Positions 33,714 through 44,625 of a DNA stretch of 64,000 nt are shown piece after piece. This DNA comes from Synaphobranchus kaupii (taxonomy: Eukaryota > Chordata > Actinopteri > Anguilliformes > Synaphobranchidae). A program made the position numbers and the translations under genes. Position 1 is the first letter of the stretch. Each line of letters starts with the position of its first letter. Under the pieces are notes generated by a model that searched no databases, had not been told where the DNA came from, and worked only from the letters and a program-made list of their open reading frames with translations. Location: positions 61,093,027 through 61,157,026 of the forward strand of contig CM056378.1 of the NCBI GenBank assembly GCA_029718625.1, written 5' to 3'.

Positions 33714-35640
33714 AGGGGACATGAAGCACTCGGTAAAGTGGCTCTGGTTCGTTAGCTTTTTACCTTAAATTAGATATGACCGTGCGTTCAAATCTCAAAC
33801 CGGCCCGGATTTGCTGGAAAAATAAGTTACAATTAGCTTTTTTTCTACTAGGGCGCAGCCATCTTGGATCAACTGCGGTCATGACGCAGTTGACATGTCG
33901 ATTCCGAGATATGGCCTCCTGAAATTTGCTCAAAACCTCCGTCTTTCGCACTCGCGAGTCGACCCAAAGTTGGGTCCGGGTGAAAAAAAGTCAAAAACAC
34001 AACCGTCCGTCTTGTTGATGGATCACCATGTGGACAGTTAAAACTTTTTCTGAAATTTACACCAGTTAAACAGATATATTGATCTACTCATGAACCAAAA
34101 TTCAGCTTTGGTACTCAACTCCTTCATGGTTAGACCACATTTTTCCGGGGATACAAAACTTGAAATCGGCCGATCTATGTGCGTAAGGTCTGATCACAAC
34201 ATGCATATTTATCACAGGAGATAGGTAAAATAAAGTTAAGATGCCCCCTAGGGCATAGAGCTAAGGTTAGGTGTGGGATTTTCCCATGTCAGGTAAATAC
34301 AGGGATAACCCATTACGCAATGATGGGATTTCCCATTACCAGGCAACAATATTTGGTCAATTTCATTCTAGCTCTATCATTCAAGAATTGAGATCCCATC
34401 AGTGAGCCTCGTCGATTACAGAATACATCCCAACTATATTTATTTACTAACTGCGAAACATGCATGTGCTGCTGTTACTGTACCATGCATAGTTTTGTTT
34501 CCTAGGCCAACAATGCAATAACACTTATTTTGGAAGCAGTATTCATAAACTCCTCAAAATGGTAGGGACATCTTCCATGTCAGACTGCAGTATTGGTTTG
34601 GTGTTAAATGATGCTTGCCAAAAAACTGACGTCTTTGTAAAGTTCATAATAAGAGCAAAGAACTCAAATGCACTCTCCTGGACCCAAGATGTCCATAATG
34701 AGTGTTGGGTACCATTCCAGGATGTAGTTTGTGTCATCAGTGCTCCAGAGCTGCAGGGACGTGGAGGCCGTCACTACAGACTAACTGTTAGCGACTTCAA
34801 TAACATTCAAGGCAAACTGCCAGCATTTATCAAGTAAACAACAAACTGTACACATCTATATGGCAGAATATGTGGTAATTTAACATTTATAGTGTATGGT
34901 TTAATGTACATGTACTATTCTGTTTGATGTCTGATACATAATTTGACACTTAAGTAGTAACGTAACTCTTAAGACTTATGTGAATTCCCGATATGTTAAA
35001 ATATGTGTACTTTTCAAAATGCTATCTAACCATGAAGGAGTTGAGGGCCAAAGCTGAAATTTGGTGGATGAGTAGATCTAATATAACTGTTTAACTGGTG
35101 AAAATTTCAGAAAAAGTTTTAACTGTCCACATGGTGATCCATTGACAAGACGGATGGTTGTGTTTTTGACTTTTTTTAACCCGGACCCAACTTTGGATGG
35201 ATGTCATTCCTTTACAAAATAATTGATTAGCCTGTACTTGCTTGTGACAATAGACATACACCTATAGATAATACATCTGTGATATGGGATGTATATGTCC
35301 ACTCGTCTGGGCATAGGGTGACCTCGAAAATCACCAGAAACATGTGCGACTGAACAAAGTGGCTACTTTGGGTGCATATAACTTGAAAAGGTTAGGGGGT
35401 ACAAGTAATCTGCTGATCATATTCTTGCAATATGGAAGAAAGTAAGTTAGGATACCAAGTTTCAGCTCTATAGCTGTTACCAATCCCAAGTTATAAGCTT
35501 CCAAAGTCAGAAAAAAATCACATTAGCGCGTTTTCACGACTCGCGAGCGGAGGTTTTGAGCAAATTTCAGGAGGCCATATCTCAGAAACGACATGTCGTA
35601 TGAGGCTAATTTTTTGTGTGTGTTCATTTTTCACACAATG
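33714..35640. mobile_element. Fold-back DNA element with long inverted arms
   Basis: A TTAA (33710-33713) precedes aggggacatgaagc. The left arm, ~33820-34150, is repeated in inverse in two parts, 35030-35200 and 35540-35630 (for example gatatggcctcctgaaattt against aaatttcaggaggccatatc). A ~340-bp stretch between the parts of the right arm looks inserted. A short plus-strand frame at 34559-34837 (ECWVPFQDVVCVISAPEL) may be a relic of its transposase. The superfamily is not recognised. The right limit is uncertain. Confidence 0.6.
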
Positions 35641-35952
35641 GATTATTATGATGGAGTTTCATCAAAATCTGAGAGGGTCAGACAGGAACTTTTCAGAAAA
35701 CTGGTTGATTTGACACAGAATGACCCTTTACCGAGTGGAAAATGCATCTGTGGAGAAACTGTGAAACATGCTTTGATGGAATGCACCAACTACCACAGAG
35801 AGAGAGGCCTCATGCAAAAAGAGCTGTCAGAAATTGGAGTTACAGATAAGTCATTGAAATCAATACTCAACGTGGAACACTGTGAAGCAACAAAAACTGT
35901 AATAAATTTTCTCCATCGGACTGGAATCTATGTAAGGATTTCATTCATTTAA
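35641..35952 (+). pseudogene. I-type LINE ORF2, C-terminal end
   Basis: After the Harbinger and fold-back element the LINE resumes: SERVRQELFRKLVDL, then GKCICGETVKHALMECTNYH (Cys/His cluster found at the end of I-clade polyproteins) and the terminal TVINFLHRTGIYVRI. The piece that should link RNase H to this region is missing, apparently lost at the junction. Confidence 0.75.
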
Positions 35953-36026
35953 TGGAGGTCTACAAATGACCTGTGGAGGGCAGCAATACGCCTTTGCTGC
36001 GTCTCGTCTGCCGCAAAACTCAAAAG
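35953..36026 (+). other. I-type LINE 3' UTR (first part) and target site of Gypsy C
   Basis: The LINE 3' UTR runs to AAAAG at 36022-36026, the left target duplication of Gypsy C. It resumes at 41941 with AAAAGAAGAAGAA, the LINE tail. Confidence 0.75.
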
Positions 36027-36742
36027 TGTCATGGTTATTTGCAGCCTTTGCTTTTCGACGTTTTTGGTTTCCTGTTTGGCGTCGTCAAGACACTATCTGA
36101 TTTTTTCCGCCTCCATTCCGGTTTTTGCGTCTTGCCCGACAATTATTCCCTTCACCTGTTTCGCGTTTCCTGCGGGCTATAAATACCTCAGGACTTCCGC
36201 ATTTCCGCACTTCGAGATTGTCTTTGCTATGTTGACATACAAAGTCGTTAAAGGTATAGAACTTTCGGTCGCTGCATTTCTGATTGTTACTAATAGGAAA
36301 CGCAGCAAGTCCGGTTATAAAGATTTAGGATTAGATTGGTTTTGTCGTTCCTTTCCAATCTTTATCATTTATTCTTTTTACCTGTTGCCAGTTGTGTTCA
36401 GCTCTTTTTCCACAAGAGTTTTGGCTAACAGGTTTTCTTTTCTATTCCTTTCCTTCACTCGTTTTTGTTTTGAGTTTGGTTTTGTTTCATTACCTCTTGT
36501 TACGCCTAATTATTTTAGTGCGTGAGGTTATGTTAGTTATTCTCGCTGTTTATCGAGATCGCCTCAGTTTTTGGAGGTTGTTTTGTTTTGCTTTGTGCTA
36601 GGGAAGTTTTGCTCCCTATCCTGTGTTAACCCAGTCCTGGTGCGGATTATTCCGTGTTTTGTGGCGTATCTTTCTCTAGATACGCTTTTAGAAATCCTTA
36701 TTGGTCGCGTTTGATTCTCCGAACCTTACACTTCCCCTCACA
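36027..36742 (+). repeat. 5' LTR of Gypsy copy C (716 bp)
   Basis: TGTCATGG...CCCCTCACA. It carries hairpins at about 36381-36432, 36541-36558, 36562-36577, 36600-36617 and 36664-36685 that have counterparts in the other LTR copies. Confidence 0.92.
36178..36219 (+). promoter_or_regulatory. LTR promoter of copy C: TATA box and predicted RNA start
   Basis: TATAAATA at 36178-36185 is followed 31 nt later by ACTTCGAGATT (36209-36219). The matching primer site after the LTR is degraded in this copy. Confidence 0.6.
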
Positions 36743-36748
36743 GTCAGT

Positions 36749-37600
36749 ATAGAAGAATCAGCGACGTCTACCGATTTTTACAAAACGCTGCCTAGCCAGG
36801 GCGCTACGGGGGGTACCGTTAAGGATGTTATTTTCTCCCTGCAAATTCAACAAAACCAGTTGATGGAACAACTGCACAACCAGGGAGAATGCCTACAGAG
36901 AGTTACTGAAAGTTTGCATAGACTTTCTGTGACAGTGAATCCCCCCACAGTTACACAAGCACAAACTCCTTCCATTCCCATGCCCCGTGGGGTGGGAATG
37001 CCCCAGCTCATGAATGAGATGCAGCTGGTTTTTGATCATGAGGTCTCAGGTGAAGAGGTAGCCAGGAGATTGACACAGTAGCAGCCGTTTCCATAGCATT
37101 TTGAGCATTGGCTGGGGAGACAGGTTGGCCGGATGGTCCGCTAAAATCCTTATTTTTAAAAGCGTTGTCCGACCCCATTAAGGACATGTTAGCTATGCTT
37201 GAGCCACCCACTACGTTCAATGACCTGGTCATCACAGCTATACGCCTAGATAACTGGATCAGAGAGCGTGAACGTGAGCGTAGCAATCACTCGGTCCGTA
37301 TTAAATCCACCTTGCCTAGAGGTATTCCGCCCAGTTACTCCACCTATTCCTCCGCTGATCAGGAGGAGCCTTTGCAGGTGGATGGGTCGTCTCTCCACCA
37401 ACCAAGGAAAGCGAAACCACGGGCATACTGCTGCCAATATTGCAAGTGTAAGGACCATACTAAGGATCGATGCCCTAAGTTGACGGGTAATGAGGGAGTC
37501 TCACGGGGGAGACCGAGGTCTCCAGTGAGACAAAATAGTACTCCCTCTCGGACCCTGTTACCCGTTCAACTGTTTTGGGAGGGACGCTCTGTAAGGTTCC
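36749..37600 (+). pseudogene. Gypsy copy C: gag (start codon lost, central part deleted)
   Basis: The frame aligns with copies B and D from codon 1, but ATG has become ATA (36749), giving IEESATSTDFYKTLPSQG. QQNQLMEQLHNQGECLQ follows. Near 36995 the central domain kept by copy D (LQLPPWYGGEPDKC onward) is deleted. The text resumes with NEMQLVFDHEVSGEE. A frame change near 37080 precedes RERERER and the CCHC knuckle CQYCKCKDHTKDRC. The protease that should follow is deleted. Confidence 0.85.
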
Positions 37601-38985
37601 ATGGAGGAGGGGGGTCTTTCCACCTCTGATTTTGAGTGGGACAGGTTCTCTGACACTTCCTCCGGTGCGCCGGAGGTGGTAGGGGCGCTCGAGTTTGCTC
37701 TACCCGTGGGCGTTCCAGCGGAATACTCAGACCTCGCTGAGGTTTTTAGTAAACAAAGCGCTACCAGATTGCTGCCCCATAGACCATATGATTGCGCCAT
37801 TGAGCTGTACCCGGGTACTGTTCCTCCCAGGGGTTCACTGTATTCTTTATCTGTCCCTGAGAGTGCTGCCATGAAGCAGTATATTGAGGAATCTTTGGTT
37901 AATGGTTTTATCACACCATCTACGTCTCCCGCTGGCGCTGGTTTTTTCTTTGTAAAAAAGAAAGATGGGGGGCTGAGACCTTGTATTGATTACCGAGGGC
38001 TAAATGACATAACCATAAAAAATCGGTATCCTCTCCCACTCCTGAACTCCGCATTTGAGCGCTTACAGGGTGAGTCGGTCTTTTCCAAACTCGACCTTCG
38101 CAACGCCTATAACCTTGTGCGCATACGTGAGGGCGATGAGTGGAAGACCGCATTTAACACGCACCACGGTTACTATGAGTACCGGGTTATGCCTTTCGGC
38201 CTCACTAGCGCCCCCTCTGTCTTCCAGGCACTGGTGAATGATGTTTTGAGAGAGATGCTGGATAAATCTGTTTTCGTCTACTTAGACGATATTTTAATCT
38301 TTTCTCCGGATCTCTCATCCCACATCATCCACGTTAGGCAGGTTCTGGAGGCACTTCTTAAGGCCCAGCTATTTGTTAACGCTGAGAAGTGTGCCTTTCA
38401 CACCAGCTCTGTCTCTTTTTTGGGGTTCATTGTGGCGAATGGTAAGGTACTTATGGATCCTGAGAAAATTTCAGCGGTGAAGAACTGGCCTACGCCCAAT
38501 TCAGTGAAGCAAGTACAACGCTTCTTGGGCTTTGCCAATTTTTATCGTAGGTTTATCCGGAATTTTAGCATGGTAGCCGCTCCCATCACAGCCCTTACCA
38601 AGAAGACATCACCTATTAGTTTTCAGTGGAATCCTAGGGCGGAGGTGGCTTTCACTGAGCTTAAGAGGAGGTTCTGCTTCGAACCGATCCTGATAACTCT
38701 CAATCCCTCCCTCCCCTTTGTGGTAGAGGTCGACGCCTCTGAACTGGGAGTTGGAGCTATCCTTTCCCAACACTCTCCGCTGGACCGCAAACTCCACCCT
38801 TGCGCGTATTTCTCTCGTGTCCTTACATCTGCCGAGAGAAATTATGATGTTGGAGATCGAGAGTTGTTGGTGGTCAAATTGGCATTGGAAGAGTGGCGCC
38901 ACTGGTTGGAGGGCGCGGAGCACCCCTTTACGATCTGGACCGACCATAAAAATTTTGAGTATGTCCAGCACGACAAGCTTGTTGG
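37601..38985 (+). CDS. Gypsy copy C: reverse transcriptase and RNase H
   Basis: A long unbroken frame (about 460 codons) starts within the pre-RT linker. RT motifs in order are [54 protein letters not shown] and [11 protein letters not shown] with the catalytic YLDD at residues 227-230, then FLGF and [13 protein letters not shown]. The RNase H-like part has [18 protein letters not shown] and [22 protein letters not shown] frame slip at about 38985 separates it from the integrase frame. No start codon is expected, since in this family RT is part of a polyprotein. The enzyme core looks intact. Confidence 0.92.
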
Positions 38986-38988
38986 TCA

Positions 38989-40521
38989 TTGTTTTTTACA
39001 AGGTTTAATTTTATTCTGACCTATCGCCCCGGGTCTAAGAATATTAAACCTGATGCGTTGTCTCATGTTTTCGACCGGTCTGACAGGGAGTCACGCCCCG
39101 AGCCTGTGGTTCCCAGCTCTCAGATTGCGGCTCCAGTTATGTGGGCTATAGAGGCAGCTCTGCAGAAGGCGCTGCGTTCCGATCCCGGCCCAGGTGAGGG
39201 CCCGCCCCATTGCCTGTTTGTGCCGCCTCGGTTGCGATCGCGGGTTCTCCAGTGGGGTCATGCATCAAAATTAGTGGCCCATCCGGGCGTTCACCGGACC
39301 CGAGAATTTATTTCTTGCCGGTTTTGGTGGCCCAAACTGGAGAGCGATGTGCGGGAATTCGTCGCCGTGTGTTCCACTTGCGCCCGTAACAAGGGTTCGC
39401 GTCTTTCCCCTTCAGGTTTTTTGTGTCCACTTCCCATTCCCAGTCGTCCCTGGAGTCACATCGCCTTAGATTTTGTGACCGGTCTGCCGCCGTCCCAAGG
39501 GAACACCGTTATCTTGGTGGTGGTAGATCGGTTTTCTAAGGCGGCTCACTTCATCTCCCTGCCTAAATTGCCGTCTGCTCCTGAGACGGCTCAGTTAATG
39601 GTGGACCACATTTTCAGGGTGCACGGTCTTCCCCTGGGTGTGGTCTCAGATTGCGGTCCACAATTCTCTGCTAAATTCTGGCGCTCTTTTTGTACTCTGT
39701 TGGGGGCATCCGTCAGTCTTTCGTCCGAGTTTCATCCCGAAACCAACGGACAGACGGAACGCACCAACCAGAGTATGGAGAGCACTCTTCGGTGTCTGGC
39801 CGCGGCCAATCCCACGTCCTGGAGTCGCCACCTCGCCTGGGCCGAATACGCCCATAATACGTTGCGTAATGCTTCTACTGGTCTCTCTCCTTTTGAGGCT
39901 CAGGTAGGATATTTACCCCCATTGTTCCCTGAGTTGGAGAGAGATGCGGAGGTTCCTTCCGCCGCTTCTTTCATTTGCAGATGTCGAGCGGTCTGGAGGC
40001 GCGTACGCTCCTCTCTTTTACACGCTTTGGCTAAACAAAAGGCTGTGGCCGACAGACATCGTCGGCCTGCCCCTTCTTACCGGGTGGGGCAACGGGTGTG
40101 GCTTTGTACACGGGACTTACCTCTGCGAGTAGAGTCTCGTAAACTTGCTCCTCGGTTTGTAGGCCCTTTTAAAATCATCCGGAGACTTAACCCGGTCACT
40201 GTGCGCCTTCAGTTGCCATCATCTATGTGCATCCACCCTACCTTCCATGTCTCTCGCTTGAAACCGGTGCTCGTTAGCGCTCTCGCTCCGGCTGATAAAC
40301 CGCCGCCTCCCCCCCGCTTCGTGGATGGAGGTCCGGTGTATACCGTTCGCCATATTTTGGCTGAGAGACGTGTGGGCAGAGGTTGTCAATTTTTGGTGGA
40401 CTCGGAGGGTTATGGTCCTGAGGAGCGTTGCTGGGTTCCATCCAGGAATATCCTGGATCCTACTCTAATTAGGGAGTTTCGTAGAAGCAAGGCTGAGGGA
40501 TCGCCTGGAGCCGTCCCTTAG
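38989..40521 (+). CDS. Gypsy copy C: integrase with chromodomain
   Basis: A 510-codon open frame. The zinc-binding HHCC set is His98, His102, Cys128 and Cys131. The catalytic residues are Asp161 (IALDFVTG), Asp221 (VVSDCGPQF) and Glu257 ([10 protein letters not shown]), a DDE core with 35 residues between the last two. Near the end [17 protein letters not shown] leads to a chromodomain ([19 protein letters not shown]). All catalytic residues are present and no stop is visible. Only the frame slip upstream disconnects it from RT. The PPT follows at 40521-40530. Confidence 0.93.
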   Translation: MFFTRFNFILTYRPGSKNIKPDALSHVFDRSDRESRPEPVVPSSQIAAPVMWAIEAALQKALRSDPGPGEGPPHCLFVPPRLRSRVLQWGHASKLVAHPGVHRTREFISCRFWWPKLESDVREFVAVCSTCARNKGSRLSPSGFLCPLPIPSRPWSHIALDFVTGLPPSQGNTVILVVVDRFSKAAHFISLPKLPSAPETAQLMVDHIFRVHGLPLGVVSDCGPQFSAKFWRSFCTLLGASVSLSSEFHPETNGQTERTNQSMESTLRCLAAANPTSWSRHLAWAEYAHNTLRNASTGLSPFEAQVGYLPPLFPELERDAEVPSAASFICRCRAVWRRVRSSLLHALAKQKAVADRHRRPAPSYRVGQRVWLCTRDLPLRVESRKLAPRFVGPFKIIRRLNPVTVRLQLPSSMCIHPTFHVSRLKPVLVSALAPADKPPPPPRFVDGGPVYTVRHILAERRVGRGCQFLVDSEGYGPEERCWVPSRNILDPTLIREFRRSKAEGSPGAVP

Positions 40522-41128
40522 AAGGGGGGTCCTGTCACGGTTATTTGCAGCCTTTGCTTTTCGACGTTTTTGGTTTCCTGTTTGGCGTCGTCAAGACACT
40601 ATCGGATTTTTTTCCGCCTCCATACTGGTTTTCGCGTCTTGCCCGACACGTTATTCCCTTCACCTGTTTCGCGTTTCCTGCGGGCTATAAATACCTCAGG
40701 ACTTCCGCATTTCCACACTTCGAGATTGTCTTTGCTATGTTGACATACGAAGTCGGTAAAGGTATAGAAATTTCGGTCGCTGCATTTCTGATTGTTACTA
40801 ATAGGAAACGCAGCAAGCCTGGTTATAAAGATTTAGGATTAGATTGGTTTTGTCATTCCTTTCCAATCTTTATCATTTATTCTTTTTACCTGTTGCCAGT
40901 TGTGTTCAGCTCTTTTTCCACAAGAGTTTTGGCTAACAGGTTTTCTTTTCTATTCCTTTCCTTCACTCGTTTTTGTTTTGAGTTTGGTTTTGTTTCATTA
41001 CCTCTTGTTACGCCTAATTATTTTAGTGCGTGAGGTTCTTATGTTAGTTATTCTCGCTGTTTATCGAGATCGCCTCAGTTTTTGGAGGTTGTTTTGTTTT
41101 GCTTTGTGCTAGGGAAGTTTTGCTCCCA

Positions 41129-41818
41129 ATCATTACATTACATTACATTACATTTATTTAGCAGACGCTTTTATCCAAAGCGACGTACAGTAAGTGCGTA
41201 CAGAGACATCATCATCATTACAGAACAGACAAGGCAAAGCACATCCTTTGCATAATGTAGCAGCTATCCCTAGCAATGAACGTTGACTGTAGTTCACAGT
41301 AAGCTGTGGGCAAATCAGCAACACCACACTTTCATTCCAAATACTATTATAAACTATACTATTATAAACCATTCCAAATACTATTATAAACTATGCTATT
41401 ATAAACCATTCCAAATACTATTATAAACTATACTATTATAAACCATTCCAAATACTATTATAAACTATAATAAACAAACAGAAAACACAGGGAACAGGGA
41501 ACTGACATTCCTAGGTGAGGATATCAGTCAAGGTGGAGTCTGAAGAGGTGTGTCTTCAGGCCTCGACGGAATGCAGGCAGGGTTGGAGAAGAACGTAGGG
41601 GAATGGGAAGTTCATTCCACCACTGAGGTGCTAATGTGGAAAAACTCCGCAGTCGGGACAAGCGAGAGCCTTTGACACGGAGGGGGGGAAGTGCCAGTCG
41701 CCCTGCTGTAGAAGAGCGAAGTGGTCGAGCAGGAACATAGTTCTGGATTAAGTCCTGCAGGTAGGCGGGGCCTGTCCTATTTGCTGCAGTGTAGGCCAGG
41801 GTCAGAACTTTGAACCTG
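41129..41818 (-). mobile_element. 5'-truncated L2-like LINE in the 3' LTR
   Basis: On the minus strand it begins with RT C-terminal coding text (RFKVLTLAYTAANRTGPAYL...) from 41818. It continues through a 3' UTR to the conserved fish tail ctttggataaaagcgtctgc at about 41163-41182 and a (TGTAA)n end at 41129-41155. The coding part has stops. A ~47-bp minisatellite lies at 41332-41470. Confidence 0.85.
41332..41470. repeat. Minisatellite, ~47-bp unit
   Basis: Units of cattccaaatactattataa plus actat(a/g)ctattataaac repeat about three times inside the L2 fragment. Confidence 0.85.
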
Positions 41819-41953
41819 ATCCTGTGTTAACCCAGTCCTGGTGCGGATTATTCCGTGTTTTGTGTATCTTTCTCTAGATACGCTTTTAGAAATCCTTATT
41901 GGTCGCGTTTGATTCTCCGAACCTTACACTTCCTCTCACAAAAAGAAGAAGAA

Positions 41954-42721
41954 TTGTCGGTGTATTTGCTTTGCAGTAGTATCAATAGACCCTTTTCACA
42001 ATTCCGGGTTGCCAGTTCCGCCGTTTTCAGTAACCAGGTAATTACATTTCCGGTGTCATCAAAACAAATGGCAGTCAATGTACAATAAATGCTGTTGTGT
42101 CCCTCAGTGGCTAACACATCAAATAACTTTGGTCAGATTTAGCGTTAGGTAAGTAGCTAGCTATACCTCTAGCTACTTACCGAATGCTAAATCTGGCCAA
42201 TTTCCCCGATAATTTCAGTTACTTGATGTGCTCATACCACTCAACAATAACGTAAATACATTTTCAACAGTGCATACGCTAATGGTTAGTGGGAACATTC
42301 TCCCCCGCACTCGAAAAATGTCTTGGCTTTCATAATCTGTAGCTATGTCTTAATGCCACTTTCGGAGTAAAAATAGAATGTTAGTAAGCTTTTGAAAGTA
42401 GCGCCGGAGTTTCACATTGTTTGGAAGTTACCCAGCTTGTCACCAAACATCGGCTGCTTTCGCGGCCACAAGCTACGGTATTCACCTGATTTTACTTGTA
42501 AAACGTCTTGACTTTCATGATTTGTATGTCTTAATGCCAAACTCAGAGTAAAAATACAGTTTTGAAGCTTTTAAACATAAGTTGACAAGCTAGCACTGGA
42601 GTTTGGGATCGTTTGGAAGCTAAGTTAGCTAGCTTGTCACCACCAAACATAAGCTTTCGTGGCTACAAGCTAGCTAATGTATTGAGTTTCGTGTGATTTT
42701 ACTAGGAAAAAAAGTTCTTGG
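41954..42721. other. No recognised gene; one hairpin
   Basis: A near-palindrome at about 42131-42199 (ggtcagatttagcgttaggt... and inverse, ~29-bp arms) is the only structure. The stretch lies between the LINE tail and the G2 LTR. Confidence 0.45.
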
Positions 42722-43848
42722 TGTAACCCTCATAATTTGAGCATCAGCAGTAGTCTGTTCATGAAGGGGTTAACTATGCATTTCTTTAGGTGTGCAGACA
42801 AAATTATGCAAATGAGCCAAAAGCCCATTCCCTCTCATTCCTGAAACTTATACGCAATGCTTGTACCGCTGTCTGTAGGTAAGAATTATATCCTGTAATT
42901 TCTTATTTTATCTGTTCTTGCATAACGTAAGTCATGTGTAATGTTACTGAATTATATTTTGACTTATTTGCATTCAGTTTAAAGATACAAACGTGAAGTT
43001 AAATCATGCAGTTGCATTTCACAAATACGGGTTTGTAACTAGTGCAACGAGTGTCCATGTTATACATATAGTTAATGCAGCTTTAGCTAGATAGCTGCTG
43101 CAAGTGTTGGAAATGAGAATATAAATGTTTAATGTATACTGTAGTAGTAGCGGAGATTTCAAAACGGTTTTGAGCCTTATTTCTGTTGTTTATTGTATGC
43201 GTGTGTGTAGTAAGCGTTCATGCAAATGAGCTAAAAAGCCCATTCCCTCTCATTCCTGCAACGTATACGCAATGCTTGTACCGCTGTCTGTAGCCTGCAC
43301 CTCTGACGTTACCGTGTACGTGTGTGAGATTCGAGCACCAGTGCACCTCGCTGGAGCAAGAGAGCGACTTTCTTAGAGTTTGGAAATCGCCCGTTGCCCA
43401 GTGGTCGTGGAACAAAGAACGTATTCATCAGCTACAATGACGACCTGTTTGCAAACACACCACATACGCAAATCCTCTGAAGACATTAGTTGTTGTGCAC
43501 AACAATAGGGGTTTATTTTTTTATTGTTATCTATATCACCGTTTTGAATTGTCCTGCAAGAATATTGGTATTTGTACATTTCCTTTGATTTAAATTCAAA
43601 AGGAAAGAAGGGTCAAAGAAATCAATAACAAAACTTTATTTCCTGGAATTCATGTATGGTGTTGTTTTGTTTGCTGCAAATTACATCATTATTACATCTT
43701 ACATTACAGCCTTAACAGTATACCATCCTATATACTCACTTTGTACTTACTGTCATTACAAAGAGGAGTACACAGGCTCAGTAGTATAATACCCACTAGT
43801 AATTTGATAGTTGAAATATCAAACATAACCTAATTTTATAGGGTTACA
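42722..43848 (+). repeat. 5' LTR of G2 (1127 bp)
   Basis: TGTAACCC...GGTTACA. It contains a ~72-bp direct duplication (42807-42878 and 43220-43293) with tacgcaatgcttgtaccgct in both copies; the first is followed by GTAAG. Confidence 0.8.
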
Positions 43849-43851
43849 AAA

Positions 43852-43869
43852 TGGCGCCCAACGTGTGGG
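43852..43869 (+). other. Primer binding site of G2, tRNA-Lys type
   Basis: TGGCGCCCAACGTGTGGG, three bases after the LTR, matches the Lys-type primer site (recalled) with one mismatch. It shows that G2 uses a conventional tRNA primer, unlike the Gypsy A-D family. Confidence 0.75.
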
Positions 43870-43936
43870 GCTGTGCCTCATAATTAATTGCTCAGCAATC
43901 GCTAATTTGAAGATTTTATTTATTTTATTTAATAAG

Positions 43937-44609
43937 TGTCATGGTTATTTGCTGCCTTTGCTGGTCTACGTTTTGGTTTCTTTTTTGGCGTCGTCAGAAC
44001 GCTCTCTGATTTTTCCGCCTCCGTGTTTGTACCTTACCCAACAATTATTCTCTACACCTATTTTGCGTTTCCTGCATTTCCGACACTTCGATATTGTCTT
44101 TGCTATGTTGACAGACAAAGTCGGTAAGGTATAGGAATTTTGGTCGCTGCATTTCTGGTTCGTACTAATAGGAAACGCAGCAAGTCCGATTATAAGATTT
44201 AGGATTAGATTGGTTTTCTCTTTGCTTTCCAATCTTTCTTCATCCTTTATTCTTTTCTCCTGTTGCCAGTTGTGTTCAGCTGTTTTGCCACAAGAGCTCT
44301 GGCTAACAGAGCTTTTCTATTCTTTTCCCTCACTTGTTTTGTTTTGAGTTTTGTTTCACCACCTTTTGTTACACCTAATTATTTAGTGTGTGAGGTTCTT
44401 TTGTTAGTTATTCTCGGTGTTTATCGAGATCGCCTCAGTTTTGGGAGGTTGCTTTGTTTTGCCTTGTGCTAGGGAGGTTTTCTCCCGACCCTGTGTTTCT
44501 CAGTCCTGGTGCGGCTACCTCTGCGTTTTGTGGCATATCTATCTAGATATGCTTTTAGAAATCCTTATCGGTCGCGTTTGGTTCTCCGAACCTTACACTC
44601 CCCCTCGCA
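43937..44609 (+). repeat. 5' LTR of Gypsy copy D (673 bp), TATA box deleted
   Basis: TGTCATGG...CCCTCGCA. Compared with copy C about 27 bp carrying the TATAAATA box are missing near 44075. The hairpin at 44533-44552 (GCATATCT/AGATATGC) differs from copy C by a compensated base pair. Confidence 0.88.
44085..44095 (+). promoter_or_regulatory. Predicted self-primer (RNA 5' end), copy D
   Basis: ACTTCGATATT. It pairs with AATATTGAAGT at 44611-44621 in all positions if one G-U pair is allowed. Confidence 0.65.
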
Positions 44610-44610
44610 G

Positions 44611-44621
44611 AATATTGAAGT
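44611..44621 (+). other. Self-priming binding site, copy D
   Basis: AATATTGAAGT lies one base after the LTR end and five bases before the gag ATG codon at 44626. Confidence 0.68.
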
Positions 44622-44625
44622 CAAA

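Larger units (their letters stand above)
36027..41940 (+). mobile_element. Gypsy copy C: chromodomain Gypsy with both LTRs
   Basis: Both LTRs and a 5-bp target duplication (AAAAG at 36022-36026 and 41941-41945) are present. Between them lie gag, RT-RNase H and integrase-chromodomain coding regions in the Gypsy order. It is inserted in the 3' UTR of the I LINE. The 3' LTR is interrupted by an L2 LINE. Confidence 0.93.
40533..41940 (+). repeat. 3' LTR of Gypsy copy C, split by an L2 LINE
   Basis: It opens TGTCACGG and ends CCTCTCACA. Excluding the insertion at about 41129-41818 it matches the 5' LTR closely, with few differences in ~700 bp, so Gypsy C is a fairly young insertion. Confidence 0.9.
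21110..41953 (+). mobile_element. I-type LINE, split by nested insertions
   Basis: A non-LTR retrotransposon with ORF1 zinc knuckles, an APE endonuclease, reverse transcriptase, RNase H and a C-terminal Cys/His region can be followed from about 21110 to a short (AAG)n tail at 41941-41953. It is interrupted at 22050, 23693, 28664, 33714 and 36027. After removal of the inserted elements the LINE comes to roughly 6 kb, normal for the I clade. The 5' limit is a guess from where homology-like features begin. Confidence 0.75.
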
